DNA from: Alphaproteobacteria bacterium
Lineage (GTDB): Bacteria; Pseudomonadota; Alphaproteobacteria; Elsterales; Elsteraceae
Reading direction: 5' to 3'
Length of the DNA stretch: 64,000 nucleotides
Assembly (NCBI GenBank): GCA_004292755.1
Contig: RDXE01000028.1
Location: forward strand, 47,661-111,660
Part shown: in pieces, positions 50,801 through 58,198 of the stretch
How positions within the stretch are numbered: position 1 is the stretch's first letter
Layout: each line of letters starts with the position of its first letter
Notes under the pieces: model-generated
What the model was told of the DNA's origin: nothing
The model's input: the letters and a program-made list of their open reading frames with translations, nothing else
Database searches by the model: none
Made by a program: the position numbers and the translations under genes

Positions 50801-50951
50801 GAAAGGCCAAATCGCCCTGTGGCCGATCAACGATACCGATGCGGACAAACACGAAACCGTCTTTGCGCCAAGGATCGGCGGGATGATCAAGCGTGGTCTG
50901 GAAAAGGTATCCGTCGATCCGATCGGGCGCATCCGCCCGGCGCGTGACTGA
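47814..50951 (+). CDS. cas9: CRISPR-associated endonuclease Cas9 (type II-C, compact)
   Basis: A 1045-aa RNA-guided nuclease. RuvC-I has Asp10 in IFGFDLGTTSIGSAVVRMDE; the Arg-rich bridge helix is NRRMMRRQLRRRRVRRRALN; RuvC-II is IRVEVARDVGKSARERE; the HNH domain runs CPYTGREISFAALFHHGEFQ, then VEHIWPRSRSLDDSFANKTL and DFNLTKANRTPFEAL; RuvC-III is DHRHHAIDALVAALA. The residue before the catalytic HNH His is Glu (VEH) where most Cas9s have Asp (DH). GGGGAGGT precedes the ATG. The stop shares one base with the cas1 start. With only cas1 and cas2 following, no csn2 or cas4, this is type II-C. It needs the tracrRNA encoded just upstream. Confidence 0.97.
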   Translation: MASELIFGFDLGTTSIGSAVVRMDEMAETGDVLHLGVRIFPEARDPKGIPLNQERRNRRMMRRQLRRRRVRRRALNSLLTEAGLLPPFSKAIDSAWSAAMALDPWALRARAVSEPLSPQELGRLLYHLAHRRHFRGRDLPEAPATKPDKQDPAAAEEQEASSKREEHRKALAASGLTVGAFLAAKDPIEDRRRGHHFDRSDVEAEFRAILAAQAPHHAALANTDLTTEMERVVFDQKPVFWRKGTLGECPFDPDKPLAASASWVAQEKRMLEKVNNLRIEQGNGRPLDEHERKVIIDLLRRQDTATWPSIRKALKPYWKSQGLPETPKFNLERGGEEKLTGNRLENSLAKAIGARWHADPDFQSRLRRDIHARLYEADYGQIGQRIVIRREAERQAKRTEARDSLKADFQLTDAEADTLARLTFPTGWERFSEAALWQFLPRLEAGAVFGALLAGPEEEEWRAATFPNRARPTGTSVDRLPTAKHNKAERDRQKAVRNPTVLRVQNELRKVVNNLIAVYGKPDRIRVEVARDVGKSAREREEDLVRNRDREKERKTAAADLQSNGIAEPSRKDIEKWLLWQECRKQCPYTGREISFAALFHHGEFQVEHIWPRSRSLDDSFANKTLCHRDFNLTKANRTPFEALHHSPEEWAKALDRVRAFIGKRGRPNMKLRRFAATEIPADFAARQLTDTGYAARQAVGFLKMLFPDHGATSQVRVATLSGKVTDRLRRSWGLNKLLADDGEKTRADHRHHAIDALVAALAYPGYTQRLSRWFQAKDSPIPEPEPDLSPPFAGVREQAKRQLDQVVVSHRVRRKVSGPLHKDTTFGDGGQADTTYRWFLTRKKVETLSKDLLAKDDAWPDAHVRDRVREWVATNGGDPKKAFGTGYPTVSKDGPPIRKVRIRMKQQLSLMVKLKDGFADLGNNHHAAIYQTPDGETVFRVVSLMEAATRLRHGLPVVDRSPEGNLKFLMSLSAGDTVRLAGDRAGLWIVRTVSSKGQIALWPINDTDADKHETVFAPRIGGMIKRGLEKVSVDPIGRIRPARD

Positions 50952-51883
50952 TGCTGCGGAAAACCATCGAGATCGCCACGCCAGGCACCCGGCTCTCGGT
51001 CGCCCAGCGCCAGCTGGTGATCGAGCGGCCGGAGCTGCCCAAGGCGACTGTGCCGATTGAGGACCTGGGTGTACTGGTGGTGGATGATGGCCGCGCCAAC
51101 TACACCCAGGCGGTGTTTGTGGAGTGCTTGGCCGCTGGCGCCACCATCATCATCACCGGTCGCGACCACCTGCCGGTTGGCATGATGCTGCCGCTGGACG
51201 GCCACCATGTGCTGACCGAGCGACACTGGGCACAGGTGGAAGCCGGTGCCGCCCTGCGCAAGCGCCTGTGGCAGGCGCTGATCATGGCTAAGCTACGCCA
51301 GCAGGGTCGGCTGCTGGAGGAGACGCACGGGCAGGATTCCGGCCTTGCCGCCCTGGCAGGCCGGGTGCGCTCGGGCGATCCCGACAATCTGGAAGCCCAG
51401 GGTGCCCAACGCTATTGGCCCCGGCTGTTCGGCGCGGCGTTTCGGCGCGACCGCGAGGCCGATGGCCCCAACGCCCTGTTGAACTATGGCTATGCCATCG
51501 TGCGGGCAGCGTGTGCGCGGGCGTTGGTGGCGTCGGGCCTGATCCCCTCCCTGGGGGTGTGGCACCGCAACCGTGCCAACCCCTTCTGCCTGGCCGATGA
51601 TTTGCTGGAACCCTGGCGCCCGATTGTGGACTGGAAGGTCTATCGTCTGCATCAGGGCGCTCGGACGCCACCCAGCCTGGACGACCGGCCCACCCGTGCC
51701 GCCCTACTGTCTGTGTTGGCGGAAACCGTGGTGGTGGGCGGCAAACGCTGGCCCGTGCTCTTGGGCATTGACCAGAGTGCGGCCAGCCTTGCCAAAGCAC
51801 TGACCCAGAATGACCGGGCGGCGCTGATTGTTCCCGAAAGCCTGCCGCTGCAACCGGACCTGCTCGACCATGGCGCGCCCTGA
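50951..51883 (+). CDS. cas1: CRISPR spacer integrase Cas1
   Basis: A 310-aa integrase of type II. Active-site residues are recognisable in NLEAQGAQRYWPRLFG (Glu) and GVWHRNRANPFCLADDLLEP (His and acidic pair). The N-terminal beta domain begins KTIEIATPGTRLSVAQRQLV. With Cas2 it captures protospacers and inserts them at the leader end of the array. It starts on the last base of the cas9 stop and overlaps cas2 by 14 bases. Confidence 0.96.
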   Translation: MLRKTIEIATPGTRLSVAQRQLVIERPELPKATVPIEDLGVLVVDDGRANYTQAVFVECLAAGATIIITGRDHLPVGMMLPLDGHHVLTERHWAQVEAGAALRKRLWQALIMAKLRQQGRLLEETHGQDSGLAALAGRVRSGDPDNLEAQGAQRYWPRLFGAAFRRDREADGPNALLNYGYAIVRAACARALVASGLIPSLGVWHRNRANPFCLADDLLEPWRPIVDWKVYRLHQGARTPPSLDDRPTRAALLSVLAETVVVGGKRWPVLLGIDQSAASLAKALTQNDRAALIVPESLPLQPDLLDHGAP

Positions 51884-52232
51884 ACCGCCGCCGCTTTATC
51901 CGATCCAGCCCTGGGGGTGGCGGAGCATGTGGGTGATCGCAATGTTCGACCTGCCCGTCGACACCCCGGCTGCGCGCCGGGCCTATGCCCGATTCCGCAA
52001 GGACCTGCTGGAGGACGGCTTCACCATGATGCAGTTCTCCATTTACATTCGCCACTGCGCGTCGATTGACAACGCCGAACTGCACACCGCCCGCATGGGC
52101 GCCAAGGTTCCGGAGAGAGGAGAAGTGCGATTCCTAATCGTCACCGACAACCAGTTTGGCCGCATCCGCGTGTTTGTTGGCAAAAAACGCGACAAACCCG
52201 CCCCCGCACCGGCGCAGCTTCAGCTTTTTTAG
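51870..52232 (+). CDS. cas2: CRISPR-associated protein Cas2
   Basis: A 120-aa protein of the ferredoxin-like Cas2 fold. The conserved Asp is in WVIAMFDLPVDTPAARRAYA; GFTMMQFSIYIRHCAS and RFLIVTDNQFGRIRVFVGKK follow. It bridges two Cas1 dimers in spacer acquisition. ATG 51870 lies inside cas1; an in-frame Met near residue 20 (MWVIAMFDLPV) is an alternative that would match the shortest family members. It ends 49 bases before the array. Confidence 0.95.
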   Translation: MARPEPPPLYPIQPWGWRSMWVIAMFDLPVDTPAARRAYARFRKDLLEDGFTMMQFSIYIRHCASIDNAELHTARMGAKVPERGEVRFLIVTDNQFGRIRVFVGKKRDKPAPAPAQLQLF

Positions 52233-52245
52233 CCCCCAAAACGGC

Positions 52246-52279
52246 AAAACCCTCGCGTTTCCAACTGGTTACGCGAGGG
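52246..52279 (-). terminator. Terminator facing the CRISPR array, and presumed leader
   Basis: On the minus strand CCCTCGCG (52279-52272) pairs with CGCGAGGG (52257-52250), followed by TTTT at 52249-52246 and a second TTTT at about 52240-52237. It would end transcription entering from the array, just before cas2. This short interval (52233-52281) is also the only DNA available for a leader at this end. Confidence 0.78.
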
Positions 52280-52281
52280 CT

Positions 52282-55200
52282 AGCTTAGCAGAACGAGAAA
52301 GGGCTGCAATCCGCAGCTAGCGTGCGGAGTCAACCATGGCTAGCTTTAGCTTAGCAGAACGAGAAAGGGCTGCAATCCGCAGCATTGTCCCTGTGACGTG
52401 ACAGTCGCGCGCGAGCTTAGCAGAACGAGAAAGGGCTGCAATCCGCAGCTTGCGCCTATTATCAACGCTAAAGACCCGGAGCTTAGCAGAACGAGAAAGG
52501 GCTGCAATCCGCAGCGGCGCGGAGCGTTGCCCCTGCACCCCGATAAGCTTAGCAGAACGAGAAAGGGCTGCAATCCGCAGCCGGTGACTGTTGATGCCGC
52601 TGGTGACGCGGAGCTTAGCAGAACGAGAAAGGGCTGCAATCCGCAGCTAGAGCTTTTGCAGCTCAGCGTGCGTGTCGAGCTTAGCAGAACGAGAAAGGGC
52701 TGCAATCCGCAGCGACGGAACGAACGGCGGCAAGGTCGCGTTGAGCTTAGCAGAACGAGAAAGGGCTGCAATCCGCAGCTTGTTAGGCTCAAAAACCCTG
52801 TAGCTATCAAGCTTAGCAGAACGAGAAAGGGCTGCAATCCGCAGCCGAAAACGGCGATGTTTCGTTCTATTGCCTGAGCTTAGCAGAACGAGAAAGGGCT
52901 GCAATCCGCAGCCATGACAGCCACGCCTTGCCACGCCTTGCCAGCTTAGCAGAACGAGAAAGGGCTGCAATCCGCAGCCCCGCCATGCGGTTGAGTGGCG
53001 CGGCCGTCAGCTTAGCAGAACGAGAAAGGGCTGCAATCCGCAGCCCGAGTGCGTCGTGGTCCTTCCTGCCCACGAGCTTAGCAGAACGAGAAAGGGCTGC
53101 AATCCGCAGCAAGCGTCCGGAAGTCGACATCATGCACCAAAGCTTAGCAGAACGAGAAAGGGCTGCAATCCGCAGCATGTGGCCATCAGTCGCGACGATG
53201 CAGCCGAGCTTAGCAGAACGAGAAAGGGCTGCAATCCGCAGCGACAAGATCGCCACGCTGATCCAGTTCGGCAGCTTAGCAGAACGAGAAAGGGCTGCAA
53301 TCCGCAGCGGATCAGCAACCGGTATCACGTCAATCGACAGCTTAGCAGAACGAGAAAGGGCTGCAATCCGCAGCCAATCGGAGGGTGACACGATGGAAAA
53401 GATCAGCTTAGCAGAACGAGAAAGGGCTGCAATCCGCAGCGCAGCGGAATGGGCTGTAAAGCAACACTTTCAGCTTAGCAGAACGAGAAAGGGCTGCAAT
53501 CCGCAGCATTGTCAGCGTGTTCCAGTTGACCGCCAGGAGCTTAGCAGAACGAGAAAGGGCTGCAATCCGCAGCAGAAGTGTTTCAAACTCCGTCATGTCT
53601 CATAGCTTAGCAGAACGAGAAAGGGCTGCAATCCGCAGCCTGGGAGCCATCGGTCTCTCCTGTTGGAGTAGCTTAGCAGAACGAGAAAGGGCTGCAATCC
53701 GCAGCGTTTCTGTCGGTTTTACCGGCGGAACCGCAAGCTTAGCAGAACGAGAAAGGGCTGCAATCCGCAGCACCGCCTCGCGGCCCAATTTGCGCCCGTC
53801 TAGCTTAGCAGAACGAGAAAGGGCTGCAATCCGCAGCCGGCGTTACCGCGATACACTCCCGTCTCGCAGCTTAGCAGAACGAGAAAGGGCTGCAATCCGC
53901 AGCTGCCGTGGCGCGGCGGCAAAGCGCAGGGCGAGCTTAGCAGAACGAGAAAGGGCTGCAATCCGCAGCGGGTGGCCGGAATTGGCCCGAAACTGTCAAA
54001 GCTTAGCAGAACGAGAAAGGGCTGCAATCCGCAGCGGGAATTGCGCGCGTCAATCCGCGGAATCCAGCTTAGCAGAACGAGAAAGGGCTGCAATCCGCAG
54101 CGCGAGCCGAGTAGGAGGCGGGCGATGACCAAGCTTAGCAGAACGAGAAAGGGCTGCAATCCGCAGCGGCGCATGACGCCAGTCGCGGGCACGGCTAAGC
54201 TTAGCAGAACGAGAAAGGGCTGCAATCCGCAGCCCCCGGCACGCTGCAACGCCCAGGCGCTCGAGCTTAGCAGAACGAGAAAGGGCTGCAATCCGCAGCA
54301 CGAGGCCGACGCTTTGGCCTGCTGGTATGAGCTTAGCAGAACGAGAAAGGGCTGCAATCCGCAGCATAGCCCGGCACGGTCGCGGCGCGGATAGCAGCTT
54401 AGCAGAACGAGAAAGGGCTGCAATCCGCAGCGATGAATCCGCCCTCGTTTCGCATTGCCATAGCTTAGCAGAACGAGAAAGGGCTGCAATCCGCAGCGCG
54501 ATGCCATCATCGATCGCCTAGCGCCTGAGCTTAGCAGAACGAGAAAGGGCTGCAATCCGCAGCTCTGGGCTTGGTGGTGTCAGTTACACGCGGAGCTTAG
54601 CAGAACGAGAAAGGGCTGCAATCCGCAGCGTCATGCGCCCCGGCGTCGCTGTCATCATGAGCTTAGCAGAACGAGAAAGGGCTGCAATCCGCAGCGACAG
54701 GCACGGCTGGCTTTGCGTGCCGCCGAGCTTAGCAGAACGAGAAAGGGCTGCAATCCGCAGCCCAAAAGACTGGCGAGGTCCAGACATGCGAAGCTTAGCA
54801 GAACGAGAAAGGGCTGCAATCCGCAGCCATCAATCGGGAGACAGGACAATGGCTAGCAGCTTAGCAGAACGAGAAAGGGCTGCAATCCGCAGCGGTCGGA
54901 CGCGGATGCAGTTGGCCCGCGCCAGCTTAGCAGAACGAGAAAGGGCTGCAATCCGCAGCAAGCCCAGCGGATTGCGCACCGCACTCAAGAGCTTAGCAGA
55001 ACGAGAAAGGGCTGCAATCCGCAGCAAGCCAGCCGATGCCAACTTGGTCGGGCACAGCTTAGCAGAACGAGAAAGGGCTGCAATCCGCAGCTCACGGCAT
55101 ACGCGGTAGACATAGCGAGTGAGCTTAGCAGAACGAGAAAGGGCTGCAATCCGCAGCAAGGTCAACTCGCGGCGATCGCCTACCAGCAGCTTAGCAGAAC

Positions 55201-55883
55201 GAGAAAGGGCTGCAATCCGCAGCGCGCCGGAGGGTGACATCTCCGGCGCCGTCAGCTTAGCAGAACGAGAAAGGGCTGCAATCCGCAGCCGAAGCCGGTG
55301 GCCCTCGACGCCATCTAACAGCTTAGCAGAACGAGAAAGGGCTGCAATCCGCAGCTAGCCGCGTTGCCGGTCTGCACTGTCCAGGAGCTTAGCAGAACGA
55401 GAAAGGGCTGCAATCCGCAGCATATGCTGATCGCTTGCCGCGTGGTCAGCGAGCTTAGCAGAACGAGAAAGGGCTGCAATCCGCAGCCCACCTGCGGGCA
55501 CACCACGACCGGCTCGAAGCTTAGCAGAACGAGAAAGGGCTGCAATCCGCAGCCAAAGGGCGCAGCGCTCGGTGAGGCGATGGAGCTTAGCAGAACGAGA
55601 AAGGGCTGCAATCCGCAGCATCACGTTCCAAGTCCACAAGTGCAACATCAGCTTAGCAGAACGACAAAGGGCTGCAATCCGCAGCCGCCCGCCGCCGCGC
55701 CACACTTCCAGCGTCAGCTTAGCAGAACGAGAAAGGGCTGCAATCCGCAGCACGCGATTGCTCACTGTCCCAGCCCGTGACAGCTTAGCAGAACGAGAAA
55801 GGGCTGCAATCCGCAGCAATCGGAAAACTGTGGGTTCGACTCCCACGAGCTTAGCAGACCGAGAAAGCGCTGCAACCCGCAGC
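52282..55883 (-). CRISPR. Type II-C CRISPR array, 55 repeats and 54 spacers
   Basis: Repeats are 36 bp on a 66-bp period; spacers are 30 bp except two of 31 bp. On the plus strand each repeat begins AGCTTAGCAGAACGAGAAAG and ends GGCTGCAATCCGCAGC. All are identical as far as I read, except the one at 55650 (one change) and the last at 55848-55883 (three changes). On the minus strand a repeat begins GCTGCGGATTGCAGCC and ends TGCTAAGCT, an extended -10-like element that could start a crRNA in the following spacer, as in Neisseria and Campylobacter. The anti-repeat orientation and the terminator by cas2 agree with minus-strand crRNAs. Degeneration is at the tRNA end, so new spacers probably enter beside cas2. 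Confidence 0.98.
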
Positions 55884-56003
55884 CGATTGGCTCATGCCTG
55901 GGGACGGGAGCGAGGATCGGACAGCGTGGAGCTGGGCCCGGAGCGTGTCGGCCACTGGGGCCCTGTCACCTGTCTCGGCCTGGGCCAGTCGTCCGCGGGG
56001 GAC
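55884..56003. other. Interval between CRISPR array and tRNA-Ser
   Basis: 120 bases without a gene. On the minus strand it connects the 3-prime end of tRNA-Ser to the first transcribed, degenerate repeat. I see no T-run after a hairpin, so no clear terminator for the tRNA in this direction. GC-rich with several GGCCC/GGGCC runs. Confidence 0.5.
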
Positions 56004-56094
56004 TGGCGGAGGGGGCGGGATTCGAACCCGCGAGGAGCTGTTAACCCCTACACACTTTCCAGGCGTGCGCCTTCGACCGCTCGGCCACCCCTCC
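56004..56094 (-). tRNA. tRNA-Ser (GGA)
   Basis: A 91-nt type II tRNA on the minus strand. The acceptor stem GGAGGGG (from 56094) pairs with CCCCTCC (to 56008), followed by discriminator G and an encoded CCA (56006-56004). D-arm GGCCGAGCGGTCGAAGGC, anticodon loop with GGA in CTGGAAA, a long variable arm and T-arm GCGGGTTCGAATCCCGC are all in place. It reads UCC and UCU serine codons. It lies directly upstream of the CRISPR array in the direction of array transcription. Confidence 0.97.
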
Positions 56095-56106
56095 GTGAGG
56101 GCGCGG

Positions 56107-56134
56107 AGCATAGCCAAAGTTCGCGGCGATGCAA
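56107..56134 (-). promoter_or_regulatory. tRNA-Ser promoter
   Basis: Minus-strand TTGCAT (56134-56129) and TATGCT (56112-56107), 16 bases apart, lie 12 bases before the tRNA. The -10 to tRNA distance fits a start with a leader of a few bases. Confidence 0.65.
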
Positions 56135-56215
56135 GCCCGGCGATGTGTGTTTGTTGGCTCCGGGGCATCCTGCCGCTGGTGGACAGTGGCGGGTGCCCAC
56201 CAGTAGCCTAGCACC

Positions 56216-56515
56216 ATGCTGCGCACCTTGCTTCGTGTTGTCGGATTCTCGTTGGTCGCCGTCGCGGTGTTCTTCCTGTTTCGCGACTTGTGGACCAGTC
56301 TGGAGGCTGGCGGTTGGACCGCCGTCGCCGCGGGCGAGCTGTGGTATCGCTGGCACCCGGCCAGCTTGAACTTGGCCCAGGCGGCGATTCAGCGCCATGT
56401 GCTGCCAGAGCTGTGGGATCCCTGGATTGTCGGCGTGCTGCTGGCACCTGCCAGTCTGGTGCTGGGTGTGGTCGGGCTGCTGGTGATGGCGCTGGCTGGT
56501 CGCTCCCGTGGCTGA
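56216..56515 (+). CDS. Small inner-membrane hypothetical protein
   Basis: A 99-aa protein with two strongly hydrophobic segments (VVGFSLVAVAVFFLF near the start and IVGVLLAPASLVLGVVGLLV near the end), joined by a soluble loop with PELWDPWIVG. It is similar in form to conserved alphaproteobacterial small membrane proteins of unknown function. Its end overlaps the GTG start of the MFS gene by 8 bases. Confidence 0.75.
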   Translation: MLRTLLRVVGFSLVAVAVFFLFRDLWTSLEAGGWTAVAAGELWYRWHPASLNLAQAAIQRHVLPELWDPWIVGVLLAPASLVLGVVGLLVMALAGRSRG

Positions 56516-57773
56516 ACCGCCGGACCGATCGGGGGCGGCGCAACCGGGGGCGGCGCAACCGGGGACGGCGCAACCGGGGGCTGGGGCGGCGGGCGGCTCG
56601 GCGGTGGCGGCACCGCTGGCGTTGATGCTGGCCGTGCAAACCATGCTGTCGATGGCCACCCTCACGGTGCCTGTGCTGGCCCCGGTGGCGAAGGCAGAGC
56701 TGGCGGTGCCACCGGGTGCAGTTGGGCTCTACACCGCCCTGCTGTATGGCGGGGCGATGGTGTCCACCTTGATCGGCGGCGCGCTGGTGCCGCGGCTGGG
56801 GGCGGTGCGCGCCAGTCAGCTGTGCCTGGTGCTGGCGGCGCTGGCGATGCTGGCGACGCTGCCGATGTTGGCCGTGGTGATTGCAGCCGGGGCGCTGCTG
56901 CTGGGCATCGGCTATGGTCCGGCCACGCCAGCCTCCTCCGACGTGCTGGCGCGGGTCACGCCGCCTGCCTGGCGCGGGCTGGTGTTTTCCTTGAAGCAGT
57001 CGGGCGTGCCGCTGGGCGGTGCGCTCGCTGGGTTGGTTGTGCCGTGGCTGGTGCTCACCGTCGGCTGGCCGCTGGCGGGACCCGTGGTGGGTGCGGCCTG
57101 CCTGCTGCTGGCGCTGGCGTTGGAGCCGTGGCGGCGACGGCTGGACATACCCAACCGGCTGCCACCCACTGGGGTGCCGCTGATGGCCCTGGCGCGCGTG
57201 CTCACGCCGATCCGCCGCGCGCTGGCGGAGCCTGCCATTGCGCGCCTTGCCTGGTGTTCGTTCCTGTTCGCCATGCTGCAGCACGCGCTGGGCACCTTTC
57301 TGGTCAGTCACCTCGTGGCGTCAGCGGGGCTTAGCCTCGGGGCAGCGGGGGGTGTGCTGGCAGTGGCGCAAGTCAGTGGCGCTGTTGCCCGCATCGTGTG
57401 GGGGGCCGTGGCCGACCGGCTGCTGGCGCCTGCCACCATGCTGGCGCTGCTGGCCCTGGCGATGGCTGCCGGTGCCACCGGCACAGCACTGGTGGATGGC
57501 ACAACGCCGTGGGGTGTGCTGATCGCCATCGCCGTGTTGTTCGGCGCCAGTGCCGTCGGCTGGAACGGTGTCTATCTGGCGGAGGTGGCGCGTCTTGCCC
57601 CGCGCGGTGCCGTGGCAGAGATCACCGGTGGCTGCCTGGCAATCACCTATCTGGGTGTGATGATCGGTCCAGTCGCCTTTGCGGCGCTGGTCAGCACCAC
57701 TGGGTTCGCCACCGCCTATGTCTCCCATGCCGGGCTGGCGCTGGTGGCGGTGTATTTGCTGGTGCGGCGATGA
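56508..57773 (+). CDS. MFS transporter (CynX/NimT-like)
   Basis: A 421-aa major-facilitator permease with about twelve membrane segments. The first half has LYTALLYGGAMVSTLIGGAL and the loop LPRLGAVRASQLC-like variant VPRLGAVRASQLCL; GIGYGPATPASSDVLARVTP is a typical transport-site helix. A soluble N-terminus of about 30 residues contains repeats of GAAQP encoded by three tandem 15-base units (56531-56575). The GTG start at 56508 overlaps the preceding gene. The substrate is unknown. The next gene overlaps it by 4 bases. Confidence 0.88.
   Translation: MAEPPDRSGAAQPGAAQPGTAQPGAGAAGGSAVAAPLALMLAVQTMLSMATLTVPVLAPVAKAELAVPPGAVGLYTALLYGGAMVSTLIGGALVPRLGAVRASQLCLVLAALAMLATLPMLAVVIAAGALLLGIGYGPATPASSDVLARVTPPAWRGLVFSLKQSGVPLGGALAGLVVPWLVLTVGWPLAGPVVGAACLLLALALEPWRRRLDIPNRLPPTGVPLMALARVLTPIRRALAEPAIARLAWCSFLFAMLQHALGTFLVSHLVASAGLSLGAAGGVLAVAQVSGAVARIVWGAVADRLLAPATMLALLALAMAAGATGTALVDGTTPWGVLIAIAVLFGASAVGWNGVYLAEVARLAPRGAVAEITGGCLAITYLGVMIGPVAFAALVSTTGFATAYVSHAGLALVAVYLLVRR
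56531..56575 (+). repeat. Three tandem 15-bp repeats inside the MFS gene
   Basis: Units at 56531, 56546 and 56561 read GGGGGCGGCGCAACC, the same again, and GGGGACGGCGCAACC. They encode repeated GAAQP/GTAQP at the N-terminus of the transporter. The unit length is a multiple of three, so copy-number change keeps the frame. Confidence 0.85.
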
Positions 57774-58198
57774 TGCAGACGGGTCTGGCGCCCCGGCATG
57801 TCTGGGCGATTGAGGGCAGCTACCGTGATCTCGCCGTGGCGGCGGCCGAGGCTGGGCTGGATCGCAATGCCGTGCGCTATGCCTCCGACACGGTGCAACC
57901 GGCCCCGCTGGCCGAGGGGCGGCTCGACCTGCCCTCCCCCTGGTGCGAGACACCGGCGCCGTGGCTCGCGACCCTGGCTGTGCTGGCCGACCGCGGCCTG
58001 TCGTTCCGCCTCACCCTGACCGAGACCAACGCCGATGGGCGCGTCAGCGCCTTTGCCAAGCTGTTCCCGCGCTTCGATGCCAGCCTGCGCGATCTGCTGG
58101 CGGCTGTGCATCCGCGCGCCGCAGCCGACCTGGACCGGCGCAGCCGAGCAGTGGAGGCAGCCCTGGACCAGCTTCGCCGCGCCCTCTCCCAGGGTTAA
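57770..58198 (+). CDS. Hypothetical protein coupled to the MFS transporter
   Basis: A 142-aa protein starting at ATG 57770, overlapping the MFS stop by 4 bases (ATGA). The sequence (HVWAIEGSYRDLAVAAAEAG, then SFRLTLTETNADGRVSAFAK) is soluble, with a predicted alpha/beta first part and a helical end (AADLDRRSRAVEAALDQLRR). I do not recognise a family. The convergent YeeE/YedE gene ends 4 bases into its stop. Coupling suggests it acts with the transporter. Confidence 0.7.
   Translation: MMQTGLAPRHVWAIEGSYRDLAVAAAEAGLDRNAVRYASDTVQPAPLAEGRLDLPSPWCETPAPWLATLAVLADRGLSFRLTLTETNADGRVSAFAKLFPRFDASLRDLLAAVHPRAAADLDRRSRAVEAALDQLRRALSQG

Noticed and set aside
50951..52281. Possible csn2 or cas4 gene near cas1 and cas2
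   Set aside because: Cas1 and cas2 fill the interval and only 49 bases remain before the array; so the system is II-C, not II-A or II-B.
52317..55846. Many open frames on both strands repeating a peptide such as LAERERAAIRS or LRIAALSRSAKL
   Set aside because: They are the 66-bp CRISPR unit, whose length is a multiple of three, read as protein. Not genes.
55572..56369. Open frame across the end of the array and the tRNA-Ser gene
   Set aside because: It runs through CRISPR repeats and a clear tRNA, and has no ribosome site or family features.
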